Of a stretch of 64,000 nucleotides of DNA, positions 41,823 to 52,218 are shown one piece after another. The notes below the pieces were generated by a model that worked only from the letters and a program-made list of their open reading frames with translations, ran no database searches and was not told where the DNA came from. The stretch's first letter is position 1. Every line of letters begins with the position of its first letter. This DNA is from Eubacteriales bacterium. Lineage in GTDB: Bacteria > Bacillota > Clostridia > Lachnospirales > Lachnospiraceae. The stretch spans positions 1-64,000 of the forward strand of contig JAUNHC010000018.1 in NCBI GenBank assembly GCA_030524175.1. The letters are read 5' to 3'. The position numbers and the translations under genes were made by a program.

Positions 41823-43645
41823 AGCTCCGTCTCCTCTAAGAAACGGGAAGGCTCCCGCTCCTTCTCAAACTGACGCTTCACATAACACAGGGCCAGCCTC
41901 TTTCTGGCACGTGTCATACCTACATAAAAAAGCCTGCGCTCCTCTTCCACGGCTTCCTCGAGAACTGCTTTTTTATAAGGGATGCTTCCTTCATTTACAT
42001 TCAGGATATAAACCTGGTCATATTCCAGGCCCTTCACAGCATGAAGAGTTGATATGACAACCCCTTCTCTCTTTGTCTTCTGCTTCCTGGCCTGCTCTGC
42101 TAATTTAAGAGTGTAATCTTCTATATGATCTTCCCACTCCTTTAGGGTTTTCATCCCTTTGGTACTCTCCTGTATCCTGTCAAGTACCTCCATAAGTTCC
42201 TCTGGTTTTATTTTACGATATCCTGCATATTCCCGCAAGTATTCTTCATATCCCATACCTTTCCGGATAAAATTAACGGCAGCATAGGGAGTAAGCGTGC
42301 CCAGGATACGGAGATGAGTCTCCAGGGTAGTGATGCGGTCGCACATCCAGTCCTTATCCTTATAATATACCCGCAAAGCATCAAAAGAAACTACATTTTC
42401 CTGAAGGGCATCCCTGGCAATATACCTGTTTGGCCGGTTCATCACTTCTAGAAAGGTTCTGCGGCTGTTGTCCCCTCCTGCAAGCCGCAGATAAGCCAGC
42501 ATATTTCTGCAGACCCAATGGCGGAACAGATTAGGAAGCTGTTCCTTCATTGTAAAGGGCACCTGATACTCCATTAACGCTCCAAGAAGCCCTTCTGCCT
42601 CCTGGTTTGTCCGGAAAAGTATTGCTGTATCCTCCAGGCTCTCCCCCATATCCAGCCTTCTTTTCAGTTCCTGTACAACTGTTATGTACTCTTCCCTCAG
42701 ATTCTGGAATTCCCGAAGTGCCACAGGCGCACCATCCTCATTTGGGGTGGACAGCTTCTTTTCAAAACGGTTCTCATTCACATTGATCACTTTCATCGCC
42801 GTTCTCAGCACATTCCCGCTGCACCTGTAATTTACATTGAGAAGCACTGTCTCTGCTTTCGGGTAATCTTTAGTGAAATTCAGCATGATCTCCGGCCGTG
42901 CTCCCCGGAAATGATAAATAGACTGGTCATCGTCCCCTACGATAAAAAGATTATCCAAAGGGGCTGCCAGCATACGCACAATATCATACTGAAGCCTGTT
43001 AATATCCTGGAATTCATCCACCAATATGTATTGAAACTTTCTTCTCCAGGCTTCCAGAATATCCTTTCTCTGGGCAAAAAGCTCATAACAGAAAAGAAGC
43101 ATATCGTCAAAATCCAGCTTTCTCCTCTGCCTCAAGGTCCTGCGGTATCCCATAAAAATATCTCTAAAAACCTCATCCGAGCAGCAGGAGGCATAATAAT
43201 GCTCAAGGGAAATCCTGTTACCTTTTACAACACTGATCTCCTTTGCTATTTCTTCAAGGAAATCTCCTTCCTGTGCCATCTCTTCCCCGTAAGTAAGTGT
43301 CATCTCCCTTAAAATATCATATTTCTCTTCCTCAGACAAAATATTCCCTGCTCCCAGACCGTAGGCCTGCTTGAGGATGCCGTAAAATACACCGTGGAAA
43401 GTACCGAAGGTGACTGCCGTCCTTTCCTCCTGTATGAATTTCAGGAATCTTTCCTTCATCTCTAAAGCCGCCGCTCTGGAAAAAGTCACAACTAAAACAG
43501 AAGAAGCCGGTATCTTCCCCTCTCTGATCAAATATGCTGTTCTTTCCACAATGACGGAGGTTTTCCCCGAACCGGGGCCTGCCAGAACCATCATAGGTCC
43601 TGACAGGTGGGCGACTGCCCTTGCTTGAGATGGATTTTTCTTCAT
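41819..43645 (-). CDS. UvrD/Rep-family SF1 DNA helicase
   Basis: The 608-residue helicase has Walker A GPGSGKTS (23-30), motif II DEFQDIN, motif III GDDDQSIYHFRGA, and C-terminal motifs with STLHAVKGLEYDQV and FYVGMTRARKRL. It is shorter than PcrA (about 730-750 residues), lacking the C-terminal extension that binds RNA polymerase. It lies two bases before gltX in the reading direction and overlaps sfp by four bases. A role in repair or recombination is likely; the exact subtype is not certain. Confidence 0.9.
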   Translation of the reverse strand: MKKNPSQARAVAHLSGPMMVLAGPGSGKTSVIVERTAYLIREGKIPASSVLVVTFSRAAALEMKERFLKFIQEERTAVTFGTFHGVFYGILKQAYGLGAGNILSEEEKYDILREMTLTYGEEMAQEGDFLEEIAKEISVVKGNRISLEHYYASCCSDEVFRDIFMGYRRTLRQRRKLDFDDMLLFCYELFAQRKDILEAWRRKFQYILVDEFQDINRLQYDIVRMLAAPLDNLFIVGDDDQSIYHFRGARPEIMLNFTKDYPKAETVLLNVNYRCSGNVLRTAMKVINVNENRFEKKLSTPNEDGAPVALREFQNLREEYITVVQELKRRLDMGESLEDTAILFRTNQEAEGLLGALMEYQVPFTMKEQLPNLFRHWVCRNMLAYLRLAGGDNSRRTFLEVMNRPNRYIARDALQENVVSFDALRVYYKDKDWMCDRITTLETHLRILGTLTPYAAVNFIRKGMGYEEYLREYAGYRKIKPEELMEVLDRIQESTKGMKTLKEWEDHIEDYTLKLAEQARKQKTKREGVVISTLHAVKGLEYDQVYILNVNEGSIPYKKAVLEEAVEEERRLFYVGMTRARKRLALCYVKRQFEKEREPSRFLEETEL

Positions 43646-43647
43646 AT

Positions 43648-45099
43648 TTATCTGCTCAGTTTTTCTATAGCTGCCTTGACACGTTTGATAGTCTCATCCT
43701 TACCGATGATCTCCATGATCTCCGTAGCTCCTGCCGGTGTCATCTGCTTTCCTGACACTGCTGTACGAAGAGGCCACATCACATAGCCGTTCTTATATCC
43801 CTTTTCCTTCACGAAACCGCTTAATGCCCCAAATAAAGCATCATTGGTGTAATCTTCCTGGGATTCCAGAAGGGGCATCACTTCCTGAAGAACAGAAAGG
43901 GAAGTCTCTTCTGTTGTTTTCATTTTCTTATGGCAGTACATAGATGCGTCATATTCCGGCACTTCCTCAAAGAAATCGATGAGCTCAGGGATATCAGGGA
44001 ATACCTCGATCCTTGTCTGCACCATTCCGGCAATTTTCCTGAAGTTATAATCCTTTTTCAGTACCTGCTTCATAAAGGGAAGGGCCTTCTCATAAAATGC
44101 ATCCGGGTCCATCTTTTTGACGTATTCCCCATTCATCCAGCGAAGCTTGGTGATATCGAATACAGCAGGTGATTTATTGATATGATGATAGTCAAAAGCC
44201 TCTACAAGCTCCTCAAGGCTGAAAATCTCTCTGTTATCTGCAGGACTCCACCCAAGGAGTGCCACATAGTTCACAATGGCTTCAGACAAAAAGCCCTGCT
44301 CCAGCAGATCCTCATAAGAGGAATGTCCGGAACGCTTGGACAGCTTCTGATGATCCTCATCTGTGATCAGAGGGCAATGTACATAAACAGGAATCTCCCA
44401 GCCGAAGGCTTCATAAATACGGTTATACTTAGGCGCAGAGGAAAGATACTCATTTCCTCTCACCACATGAGTGATCCCCATAAGATGATCGTCAATAACA
44501 TTGGCAAAATTGTAAGTGGGATAACCGTCTGATTTGATCAGGATCAAATCTTCCAGCTCCTCATTGTTTACTGTGATATCTCCGTAGATCACATCCTGGA
44601 AGGTGGTAGTCCCTTCTGTGGGCATATTGAACCGGATAACATGAGGCTCCCCTGCTGCCAGACGCTTCTCCACTTCTTCTTTTGTGAGCTTCAGACAGCG
44701 CTTGTCATAGATGGAAATCTCTTTTCCTGCAACCACGCGCTTCATATTCTCCAGCTCATCCTTCTGGCAGAAGCAATAATAAGCATCTCCCTGTTCAACC
44801 AGCTTCCTGGCATATTCCAGATAAACACCTGATGCCTGACGCTCGCTCTGCACATAAGGGCCAAAGCCTCCGTCCTTGTCAGGGCCTTCATCATGGATCA
44901 GACCTGTCTTCTCCATTGTACGGTAAATAATGTCCACGGCGCCTTCCATATAGCGTTCCTGGTCTGTATCTTCTATACGGAGAATGAAATCCCCGCCCTC
45001 GTGTTTGGTGATCAGATATGCATATAATGCAGTTCTTAAATTTCCCACATGCATTCTTCCGGTGGGACTCGGTGCAAATCTTGTCCTAAGTTTACTCAT
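43648..45099 (-). CDS. gltX: Glutamyl-tRNA synthetase
   Basis: GltX charges tRNA(Glu), and in organisms without GlnRS also tRNA(Gln). The 483-residue class I synthetase has the HIGH-type motif in [11 protein letters not shown] near residue 10 and KMSKS as KLSKRSG. Length and end are normal. The promoter at 45141-45170 lies within the 3' end of the sirtuin-like gene. It heads the gltX-uvrD-sfp-40058 operon. Confidence 0.96.
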   Translation of the reverse strand: MSKLRTRFAPSPTGRMHVGNLRTALYAYLITKHEGGDFILRIEDTDQERYMEGAVDIIYRTMEKTGLIHDEGPDKDGGFGPYVQSERQASGVYLEYARKLVEQGDAYYCFCQKDELENMKRVVAGKEISIYDKRCLKLTKEEVEKRLAAGEPHVIRFNMPTEGTTTFQDVIYGDITVNNEELEDLILIKSDGYPTYNFANVIDDHLMGITHVVRGNEYLSSAPKYNRIYEAFGWEIPVYVHCPLITDEDHQKLSKRSGHSSYEDLLEQGFLSEAIVNYVALLGWSPADNREIFSLEELVEAFDYHHINKSPAVFDITKLRWMNGEYVKKMDPDAFYEKALPFMKQVLKKDYNFRKIAGMVQTRIEVFPDIPELIDFFEEVPEYDASMYCHKKMKTTEETSLSVLQEVMPLLESQEDYTNDALFGALSGFVKEKGYKNGYVMWPLRTAVSGKQMTPAGATEIMEIIGKDETIKRVKAAIEKLSR

Positions 45100-45140
45100 G
45101 ACCTTCTCAGCTCTCCTATGATTATTCTTTCAACCTGCCT

Positions 45141-45170
45141 ATTATATACCTAAATCCTTCAAAATGTCCA
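45141..45170 (-). promoter_or_regulatory. Promoter of gltX inside the sirtuin-like gene
   Basis: On the minus strand TGGACA (45165-45170), an 18-bp spacer and TATAAT (45141-45146) precede gltX by about 40 bp. Confidence 0.7.
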
Positions 45171-45882
45171 TAGGTTTTCCGTGGATTACCAAATCTGCCT
45201 TTTTATCGGCAAAATGCTCCTGACTGTTAAGAAGCACCAGCTGTTCCCCTGTAAAATATCTGAGGAATGTATTCGCCAGCTGGGATTTCAGATTACAGCC
45301 CATGACAAGAAGTGTATCTGCCTTCTGCACCTCCTCTGCAGCCCTGGAGATCAATCCATTGTCCACCATCTCTCCGATCATGGAAACACCCGGACGGATC
45401 ACGGTTCCGCACACCTGGCATTTAGGTACTCCGTCGCTCTGCTGTATGTATTCCAGGGAATACTGCTTCCCGCAATGGGGACAATGGTTGCTGAACACGC
45501 TCCCATGGAGTTCATATACATTTCTGCACCCGGCTCTTTTGGGCAGAGAAAAAATATCTCTGGTTATAATGCTTTTTAATTTTCCTCTGGCTTCAAGTCT
45601 CTGCATAGTCTTGAGACCCTCACCAACCTCACCCAGCACATTTATCATATCGTTCTTATAAAACTCATAAAACTGCTCTACTCTTGTATTGTAAAATGTT
45701 GCATTGAACATTTCTTCGGGGGAATATCCGTATTTACCTTCAATAACGTATGCATCATGCTCATCCCGATAATTGGTGCACCCGCATTGAGAACTGACCC
45801 GTACGCCCATAAGGCATACCATGTAATTACTCCTTTCTATCGTTTGTCTCAGCCAACTGATCTTTTCTTTGTAATATTCCAT
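45142..45882 (-). CDS. Sirtuin-like protein with altered active-site motifs
   Basis: The 246-residue protein (ATG 45882, GGGAGGG upstream) has the Sir2 layout. The zinc ribbon is complete (C134, C137, C155, C158) and ELHGS (H126) keeps the catalytic His. Other NAD motifs differ: the GAGxS..SGIPxFR region reads MGVRVSSQCGCTNYR (25-39), TQNID reads TRDIF (107-111), and the GTSL region reads MGCNLKS. Loss of the TQNID Asn/Asp makes normal deacetylation doubtful. A non-deacetylase ADP-ribosylating or NAD-sensing role is possible. It ends over the gltX promoter. Confidence 0.75.
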   Translation of the reverse strand: MEYYKEKISWLRQTIERSNYMVCLMGVRVSSQCGCTNYRDEHDAYVIEGKYGYSPEEMFNATFYNTRVEQFYEFYKNDMINVLGEVGEGLKTMQRLEARGKLKSIITRDIFSLPKRAGCRNVYELHGSVFSNHCPHCGKQYSLEYIQQSDGVPKCQVCGTVIRPGVSMIGEMVDNGLISRAAEEVQKADTLLVMGCNLKSQLANTFLRYFTGEQLVLLNSQEHFADKKADLVIHGKPMDILKDLGI

Positions 45883-45971
45883 ATTCTTCCCTCCCGTTCC
45901 TGTAGATAACTGCAAATTTCCGTTAACAGTCAAGGCTGGCCTGGACTGTTACAATTTCCGGGCTATACAGG

Positions 45972-46095
45972 AAAAGATGCCGCAATACGCAAGCATCTTT
46001 TTCCCTTTTCATATTTAATATTATACGCTGTAACAGGCATGTTTTCAACATAAAACAATACATTTTGGTAACTGTTCAGAACCATGAACAGTTAC
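45972..46095. terminator. Hairpins downstream of the acc operon
   Basis: AAAAGATGC (45972-45980) pairs with GCATCTTTT (45993-46001); T runs lie on both strands. GTAACTGTTCA (46068-46078) pairs perfectly with TGAACAGTTAC (46085-46095) around a six-base loop. They lie between the acc-fab operon end and the sirtuin-like gene and probably end transcription from the right. Confidence 0.6.
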
Positions 46096-46130
46096 GCCGC
46101 AAGCCCATGAAAGATGAATCCCATAAGGGT

Positions 46131-47840
46131 TCACATCCTCCGGAACCTTTCATAGCGCTGGGCAGCAATTTCATCCTTACTTTTTCCCTCCTGTGCGGAA
46201 AGAAATTTTTTCATACGGATCTTCATATACTCGGAAATCTCATCCAGATTTTCTTCCCCTGCCGGATATTCTTCCGGGATGATCCTCTCGATGATCCCCA
46301 TCTCCTTCAGCTGGGCGGCAGTGACTTTCATAACCTCCGAAGCCTCAGGAGCACGCTTGCTGTCTTTCCACAAAATAGATGCAAAACCTTCCGGGGACAG
46401 AATGGTATAAGTTGAATTTTCCATCATCCACACTTCATTTCCCACTCCTAAGGCCAAGGCTCCTCCGCTGCCTCCTTCTCCAATGACGATAGAGAGGACA
46501 GGCACTGTCAAATCCGACATTTCCATAAGATTCCTTGCAATGGCTTCCCCTTGTCCACGTTCTTCCGCCTCCACTCCGCAGAAAGCGCCGGGTGTATCGA
46601 TAAAGGCGATCACTGCTCTTTGGAATTTCTCAGCCTGCTTCATGAGACGTAAGGCTTTTCTGTATCCTTCCGGAGAAGGCATACCGAAATTACGGCTGAT
46701 ATTCTCCTTGGTGGTCCGGCCTTTCTGGATGCCGATGACTGTCACCGGCTGTCCGTCCAGCATGGCGATTCCTCCCACCACTGCACCGTCATCACGGAAC
46801 GCTCTGTCTCCGTGCAATTCCATAAAGTTGTCAAAAATACTGTATATATATTCAAGGCTTGTGGGCCGCTGGCTGCTTCTCGCTGTGAGCACTCTGTCCC
46901 AAGCCGTCATATCTGAAGATTTCCTTACCTTTTTCTTTTTGCCGAAGGTTTCTATTGTCCTTGCAGGAATTTCTGCCGGAAAATTTCCATAGGCACAGGG
47001 TTTCCCATGGATCTTCACTAGGCTGCAAAGAACCTTCCTCATCTGCTCTCTCGGCACGATTCCGTCAATAATGCCGTGGTCTACCAGAAATTCTGACCGT
47101 TGGAATCCCTCCGGCAGCTTCTGCCCGATGGTCTGCTGGATCACTCTTGGCCCGGCAAAGCCGATCAAGGCTCCCGGTTCCGCCAGGATAATATCCCCCA
47201 GCATGGCAAAGCTTGCCGTCACGCCCCCGGTGGTGGGGTCGGTAAGCACGGGAATGTAAAGGAGTCCTTCCCTGGAATGTCGTTTAATTGCCGCAGAGGT
47301 CTTTGCCATCTGCATCAATGACACCATTCCTTCCTGCATCCTGGCACCGCCGGAACAACAGAAGAGGATCACCGGCAGTCTGCGCTTTGAAGCTTCTTCA
47401 AATGCTCTGGTGATCTTTTCACCTACAACGTAACCCATGCTGGCCATGAGAAAACGGGCATCCATGGCACCGATAACAACAGGAACACCGTCCATTGTAG
47501 CTTCTCCGATACGGATTGCCTCGTCAAGATGCGTCTTTTCTTTCAGCGCCTGAATTTTTTCCGGATATCCCGGATACTCCAGAGGATTCCCGTTCTCTAT
47601 ACCGGTAAACCACTCTTTAAAAGAGTCCTTGTCCACCACGGAACGGATTCTTGTCTTTGCCTTAATGCGGAAATATCCTCCGCATTTTGGACATACATAG
47701 GAGTGGCCGGAAACATCTTCTTTATACACCATCTCACCGCATTTCGGGCAGTTTACCCATAAGCCTTCAGGCACAGAAGGGGCTTTGGCCGGCTCCTCCT
47801 GAGGAACTGTTTTTTTAAAAAATTTCTTCAAGTCCGCCAT
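46131..47840 (-). CDS. accDA: Acetyl-CoA carboxylase carboxyltransferase, beta and alpha subunits fused
   Basis: One polypeptide of 569 residues holds both carboxyltransferase subunits, which are separate genes in E. coli and B. subtilis. The N-terminal part is AccD, with a Cys4 zinc ribbon (CPKC near 33-36 and CPKC near 52-55). The AccA part starts after about residue 290 ([21 protein letters not shown]) and carries [12 protein letters not shown]. Together with AccC and AccB it makes malonyl-CoA for fatty acid synthesis. ATG 47840 has AGGAG at seven bases; the ATG two codons upstream is too close. Last gene of the fab-acc operon. Confidence 0.95.
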   Translation of the reverse strand: MADLKKFFKKTVPQEEPAKAPSVPEGLWVNCPKCGEMVYKEDVSGHSYVCPKCGGYFRIKAKTRIRSVVDKDSFKEWFTGIENGNPLEYPGYPEKIQALKEKTHLDEAIRIGEATMDGVPVVIGAMDARFLMASMGYVVGEKITRAFEEASKRRLPVILFCCSGGARMQEGMVSLMQMAKTSAAIKRHSREGLLYIPVLTDPTTGGVTASFAMLGDIILAEPGALIGFAGPRVIQQTIGQKLPEGFQRSEFLVDHGIIDGIVPREQMRKVLCSLVKIHGKPCAYGNFPAEIPARTIETFGKKKKVRKSSDMTAWDRVLTARSSQRPTSLEYIYSIFDNFMELHGDRAFRDDGAVVGGIAMLDGQPVTVIGIQKGRTTKENISRNFGMPSPEGYRKALRLMKQAEKFQRAVIAFIDTPGAFCGVEAEERGQGEAIARNLMEMSDLTVPVLSIVIGEGGSGGALALGVGNEVWMMENSTYTILSPEGFASILWKDSKRAPEASEVMKVTAAQLKEMGIIERIIPEEYPAGEENLDEISEYMKIRMKKFLSAQEGKSKDEIAAQRYERFRRM

Positions 47841-47872
47841 TTTCATTCTCCTTTATCTCTGGGCACATTTGC

Positions 47873-49219
47873 TTATAAATCCGGATAATGCTCAGGAATG
47901 AAATTCGTTGTTACCTCCCCGGACTGAAAATCAGGATTGTTCAAAAGCTCATACTGGAAATCTATATTGGTTTTCACACCCTCCACAACTACTTCCCCCA
48001 GGGTGCTGATCATTTTCCTGATGGCACTGTCACGGTCACGGTCATGTACGATCACTTTCACGATCATAGAATCATAGTGAGGAGGAATAGCATATCCGGT
48101 GTACATAGCTGTATCTGTCCGCACGCCGTTGCCTCCGGGAAGGTGAAGTCTTGTGATCGTCCCCGGGCAGGGAAGGAAATGGTTGTCAGGATCTTCTGCA
48201 TTGATCCTGCACTCAATGGCATGTCCCCGAAGGACAATATCCTCCTGAAGCACACTGAGCTTCTCCCCTGCTGCCACACGGATCTGTTCCTTCACCAGAT
48301 CCACTCCTGACACAAATTCGGAAACAGGATGCTCTACCTGTATCCTGGTGTTCATCTCCATAAAATAAAAGTCGCCGGATTTATCAAGAAGAAATTCTAT
48401 GGTTCCTGCGTTTTCATATCCCACAGCCTTAGCTGCACGTACAGCCGTATCTCCCATCTTTTTCCGAAGTTCCTCTGAGAGGGCCACACAAGGAGATTCC
48501 TCTATCATTTTCTGGTGGCGTCTCTGAATGGAACAGTCACGCTCTCCCAAATGGATCACATTGCCATGCTTGTCTGCCATGATCTGCACTTCCACATGGC
48601 GGGGTGCTTCCACAAAACGCTCAAGGTACATAGTGTCATCCCCGAAGCCATGTATGGATTCCTGCTGGGCTGTCACAAAATTAGTCTCTAGCTCCGCCTC
48701 ATTGTATGCAACGCGCATCCCTTTGCCGCCGCCTCCTGAGGAGGCTTTGATCATAATGGGAAAACCGATGCTCTGCGCCGCTTTCTTGGCCGCCTCAACC
48801 GTATAGACAGGGTCTTCTGTCCCCGGTACCACCGGAACACCTGCCTGACGCATGGTATTCTTTGCCTCGGATTTATTTCCCATCCTGGAAATAAGCTCTG
48901 CGGAAGGCCCGATAAAACTCACATTACATTTCTCGCACATTTCCACGAAACGGCTGTTTTCTGAGAGAAATCCGAATCCCGGATGGATGGCTTCTGCCCG
49001 GGATGCCACAGTGGCACTCAAGATACGCTCCATATTAAGATAGCTGTCCCTGGACGCTGCCTTGCCGATACACACTGCCTCATCTGCAAGCTGTGTATGA
49101 AGGGCTTCTCTGTCTGCCTCAGAGTAAACGGCAACTGTCCGTATCCCCATCTCCCTGCAGGCCCGTATGATACGCACCGCGATCTCCCCGCGGTTTGCAA
49201 TTAATATCTTACTAAACAT
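47873..49219 (-). CDS. accC: Biotin carboxylase subunit of acetyl-CoA carboxylase
   Basis: AccC carboxylates biotin on AccB with ATP and bicarbonate. The 448-residue product begins MFSKILIANRGEIAVR and has the ATP-grasp glycine loop GGGGKGMRV, the catalytic EMNTRIQVEHPVSE region and the C-terminal biotin carboxylase domain. ATG 49219 comes four bases after the fabZ stop, with the ribosome site inside the fabZ end. A longer open frame upstream is not needed. Confidence 0.96.
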   Translation of the reverse strand: MFSKILIANRGEIAVRIIRACREMGIRTVAVYSEADREALHTQLADEAVCIGKAASRDSYLNMERILSATVASRAEAIHPGFGFLSENSRFVEMCEKCNVSFIGPSAELISRMGNKSEAKNTMRQAGVPVVPGTEDPVYTVEAAKKAAQSIGFPIMIKASSGGGGKGMRVAYNEAELETNFVTAQQESIHGFGDDTMYLERFVEAPRHVEVQIMADKHGNVIHLGERDCSIQRRHQKMIEESPCVALSEELRKKMGDTAVRAAKAVGYENAGTIEFLLDKSGDFYFMEMNTRIQVEHPVSEFVSGVDLVKEQIRVAAGEKLSVLQEDIVLRGHAIECRINAEDPDNHFLPCPGTITRLHLPGGNGVRTDTAMYTGYAIPPHYDSMIVKVIVHDRDRDSAIRKMISTLGEVVVEGVKTNIDFQYELLNNPDFQSGEVTTNFIPEHYPDL

Positions 49220-49223
49220 AGGC

Positions 49224-49655
49224 TTATGCTCCCACTGCAAAGGTCAGCTCAGCGATCACTGCCACTTTGCCGTCCTGTTTTACTGCTTTTGCCCTGCCCA
49301 CTCCGATGGGGCCTTTTTCTTTAATGATTTCCACTTCCAGAGTAAGGACATCACCGGGCAGCACTTTATTTTTGAATTTCGCACTGTTGATGGCCCCGAA
49401 ATATCCGATTTTTCCTTTATTCTCCGGCTTGCTTAATATGGCAACCGATCCAACCTGAGCCAGCGCCTCCACGATGAGAACTCCCGGCATAACCGGCTCG
49501 CCCGGGAAATGGCCGGCAAAATACGGTTCATTGTAGGACACACATTTCCTTCCTACAGCACGGATCCCCGGTTCCAGCTCCTCGATGGTGTCAATGAGCA
49601 GAAATGGCTGTCTGTGGGGGATGATCTCCATAATTTCCTTCGTGTTTAATTTCAT
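49224..49655 (-). CDS. fabZ: 3-hydroxyacyl-ACP dehydratase FabZ
   Basis: FabZ removes water from 3-hydroxyacyl-ACP in each elongation cycle. The hot-dog-fold protein has 143 residues with H49 in [13 protein letters not shown] and E63 in VEALAQ, the catalytic pair. A FabA-type isomerase is absent in the window, so unsaturated fatty acid formation is not explained here. It lies between accB and accC. Confidence 0.96.
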   Translation of the reverse strand: MKLNTKEIMEIIPHRQPFLLIDTIEELEPGIRAVGRKCVSYNEPYFAGHFPGEPVMPGVLIVEALAQVGSVAILSKPENKGKIGYFGAINSAKFKNKVLPGDVLTLEVEIIKEKGPIGVGRAKAVKQDGKVAVIAELTFAVGA

Positions 49656-49667
49656 TGCCGCTCCTCC

Positions 49668-50159
49668 TTATCCAATGACGAACATAGGCTGTCCGAATTC
49701 CACCATCTGTTCGTTTTCCACAAGAATTTCTTTCACTGTTCCGTCAAATTCTGACTCTATCTCATTCATCAGCTTCATGGCCTCCACAATTCCAAGGACC
49801 TGTCCTTTTTTCACTGTGTCACCTACCTGCACAAAGGGGGGATTGTCCGGCGATGAGGACTGATAGTAGGTTCCCACCAGCGGGGACTTCACAACCTTGC
49901 CTTTGATCTCCTCTTTCTCTTCTCCGCCCATGGAGGTTCCTGCGGGAACTGCCATATCCGCAAGTGTTTCTCCCGGGGCAGCCCCCGGAGCGGGAGTTCC
50001 GGGACATCCTGCCTGTATGGGAGGTGCTGTCACCGTTATCTGCTTGATTTCCTTGTCTGTTTTCATGGAGATTTTAAAATCTCCGTCCTGTATCTGAAAC
50101 TGTGTCAGATTCGAATCACTGACCGCATGAATCAATTCTATGATCTTTTCAAATTCCAT
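49668..50159 (-). CDS. accB: Biotin carboxyl carrier protein
   Basis: The 163-residue product has an N-terminal region, a Pro/Ala-rich flexible linker (about 45-78) and the C-terminal biotinyl domain with VEAMKLMNE, where K129 is biotinylated. I chose ATG 50159 (MEFEKIIELIHAVSD), with GGGAGGA upstream. The open frame upstream for 55 codons reads through the gap after fabF and is not coding by look. It transfers carboxyl groups between AccC and the fused AccDA. Confidence 0.94.
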   Translation of the reverse strand: MEFEKIIELIHAVSDSNLTQFQIQDGDFKISMKTDKEIKQITVTAPPIQAGCPGTPAPGAAPGETLADMAVPAGTSMGGEEKEEIKGKVVKSPLVGTYYQSSSPDNPPFVQVGDTVKKGQVLGIVEAMKLMNEIESEFDGTVKEILVENEQMVEFGQPMFVIG

Positions 50160-50232
50160 TTTGTTCTGTCCTCCCGGATTTTTTTTGACGTATCCGCTGT
50201 AGAGTGTGTCGGAATGAATTTTCAAACGCGCT

Positions 50233-51462
50233 CTAGTATTTTTTAAGAAGAAGGGTTGCGTTGTGTCCCCCAAAGCCAAGGGAATTGCTGAGGGCATATT
50301 TGATATCCATTTTTTCCGGTCCATTTGTCACATAGTCCAGGTCACAGTCCTCATCCGGCACCTGATATCCCACAGTCTCATGGATAAATCCTTCCTGAAG
50401 CTCTTTCACACAGGTGATCGCCTCAACAGCTCCTGCTGCTCCCAGAAGATGACCGATCATTGACTTTGTGGAATTTATTTTCATTTCCTTTGCATGTTCG
50501 CCGAAAACGTTCTTAATGGCATTTGTCTCAAATAAATCATTGTGGTGAGTGCTTGTTCCATGGGCATTGATATACCATAATTCATCTGTGGTGATCCCTG
50601 CCTCGGCTACTGCCATTTCCATGGCTTTTGCCGCACCTGAACCGTCTTCAATGGGTGATGTGATGTGATATGCATCCGCTGTGGCTCCATATCCAACCAC
50701 TTCGGCAAGGATTTTTGCTCCTCTGGCTTTCGCCCGTTCCAGTTCTTCAAGAACAAGAATACCTGCACCCTCTCCCATAACAAATCCGTCTCTTTCCTTA
50801 TCAAAAGGAATGGAGCATCTCTTGGGATCTGTGGAAGCAGAAAGTGCTGTAAGGGCGGCAAAGCCTCCCAGTCCTACGGGTGAAATGGCTGCCTCTGTTC
50901 CCCCGGCCACCATCACATCAGCATCTCCGCACTGAATGCTGCGGAAAGCTTCGCCGATACAGTTGGTTCCTGATGCACAGGCAGTCACCACATTGATATT
51001 TTTCCCTCTAAGACCAAACTGGATAGAAATATTACCTGCCGCCATATTGGAGATCATCAAAGGTACCATCAAAGGGTTAAGTCTTCTGGGGCCTTTCTCC
51101 ATCAGCTTCTGATGTTCCTGCTCAACAACCTGCAGGCTTCCGATTCCGCTTCCCACGGCACAGCCCACACGGAAAGGGTCTTCCGCATTCATATCCAGAC
51201 CGGAATCCTCCATTGCCTCTTTCGCGGCAGCTACCGCATACTGGCTGAAAAGAGCCATACGCTTGGCAGCTTTAAAATCCATATAGTCCTTGGCGTTAAA
51301 CCCCTTAACCTCTGCTGCCAGATGTGCTTTATAATCCGCCGTGTCGAAATAAGTAACTTCCCCGAAGCCTGTCTTTCCTTCTTTTACACTGTTCCAAAAT
51401 TCTTCTACATTAAGGCCGATAGGGGTGATTGCTCCCATACCCGTTACCACAACTCTTCTCAT
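50233..51462 (-). CDS. fabF: 3-oxoacyl-ACP synthase II
   Basis: FabF extends acyl-ACP with malonyl-ACP. The 409-residue condensing enzyme has the Cys-His-His triad in TACASGTNC, NAHGTSTHHND and GHLLGAAG. The order acpP-fabD-fabG-fabF-accB is the usual Clostridia fab operon. No FabH or enoyl-ACP reductase (FabK/FabI) is encoded in the operon as seen here. Confidence 0.96.
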   Translation of the reverse strand: MRRVVVTGMGAITPIGLNVEEFWNSVKEGKTGFGEVTYFDTADYKAHLAAEVKGFNAKDYMDFKAAKRMALFSQYAVAAAKEAMEDSGLDMNAEDPFRVGCAVGSGIGSLQVVEQEHQKLMEKGPRRLNPLMVPLMISNMAAGNISIQFGLRGKNINVVTACASGTNCIGEAFRSIQCGDADVMVAGGTEAAISPVGLGGFAALTALSASTDPKRCSIPFDKERDGFVMGEGAGILVLEELERAKARGAKILAEVVGYGATADAYHITSPIEDGSGAAKAMEMAVAEAGITTDELWYINAHGTSTHHNDLFETNAIKNVFGEHAKEMKINSTKSMIGHLLGAAGAVEAITCVKELQEGFIHETVGYQVPDEDCDLDYVTNGPEKMDIKYALSNSLGFGGHNATLLLKKY

Positions 51463-51477
51463 ATTGCCTGTTTCCTC

Positions 51478-52218
51478 CTAAATATTCATGCCGCCATCCA
51501 CACTGATGACCTGTCCGGTAATATAATCTGCTTTCTCTGATGCCAAATACGCCACCATATTGGCAATATCTGACGGTTTTCCGAATCTTCCCAGAGGAAT
51601 CTGGCCGCAGGCCGCCTCCTTCACATCACCGGATAAAACCTCTGTCATCTCCGTGTCAACAAATCCCGGTGCCACAGCATTTACAGTAATACCCCGGCTT
51701 GCAAGCTCTCTTGCCATGGTTTTTGTAAGGCCGATGACCCCTGCCTTGGATGCGGCATAGTTGGCCTGTCCAGCATTTCCAAGAATTCCTGACACAGAAG
51801 AAATATTAATGATCTTTCCGCTTCTCTGCTTCAGCATCTGACGGGAAAGATGACGGATGGTATTGAAGGTTCCTTTCAGATTGATATTAAGGACTGCATC
51901 GAAATCTTCTTCCTTCATTTTCATGATCAGATTGTCCCTGGTGATTCCTGCATTGTTCACAAGAATGTCAACGCGGCCGAATTCCTTGATGATATCTTTC
52001 ACCATAGTCTCGCAGGCAGCAAAATCACTGACATTACACTGGTACAGATATGCCTGTCCACCCTGTGCTTCGATTGTTTCTTTTACTTCCCGGGCACGTT
52101 CCTGGGAACCATTATAATTCACGATCACCGCTGCACCTTCTTTTGCAAGTGTAAGGGCGATTTCTCTTCCGATTCCCCTGCTTGCTCCGGTCACAAGTGC
52201 TACTTTATCTTTTAACAT
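51478..52218 (-). CDS. fabG: 3-oxoacyl-ACP reductase
   Basis: The SDR-family enzyme reduces 3-oxoacyl-ACP with NADPH. The 246-residue product has the nucleotide motif TGASRGIG near the N-terminus, the NNAGITRDN motif and the catalytic YAASKAG (Ser-Tyr-Lys set with INISSVSG). It starts directly after the fabD stop (TAAATG), with coupled translation. Confidence 0.96.
   Translation of the reverse strand: MLKDKVALVTGASRGIGREIALTLAKEGAAVIVNYNGSQERAREVKETIEAQGGQAYLYQCNVSDFAACETMVKDIIKEFGRVDILVNNAGITRDNLIMKMKEEDFDAVLNINLKGTFNTIRHLSRQMLKQRSGKIINISSVSGILGNAGQANYAASKAGVIGLTKTMARELASRGITVNAVAPGFVDTEMTEVLSGDVKEAACGQIPLGRFGKPSDIANMVAYLASEKADYITGQVISVDGGMNI

Noticed and set aside
50160-50324. Extended N-terminus for AccB (55 codons)
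   Set aside because: Reads through the fabF-accB gap, has no SD, and the normal family start is at 50159.
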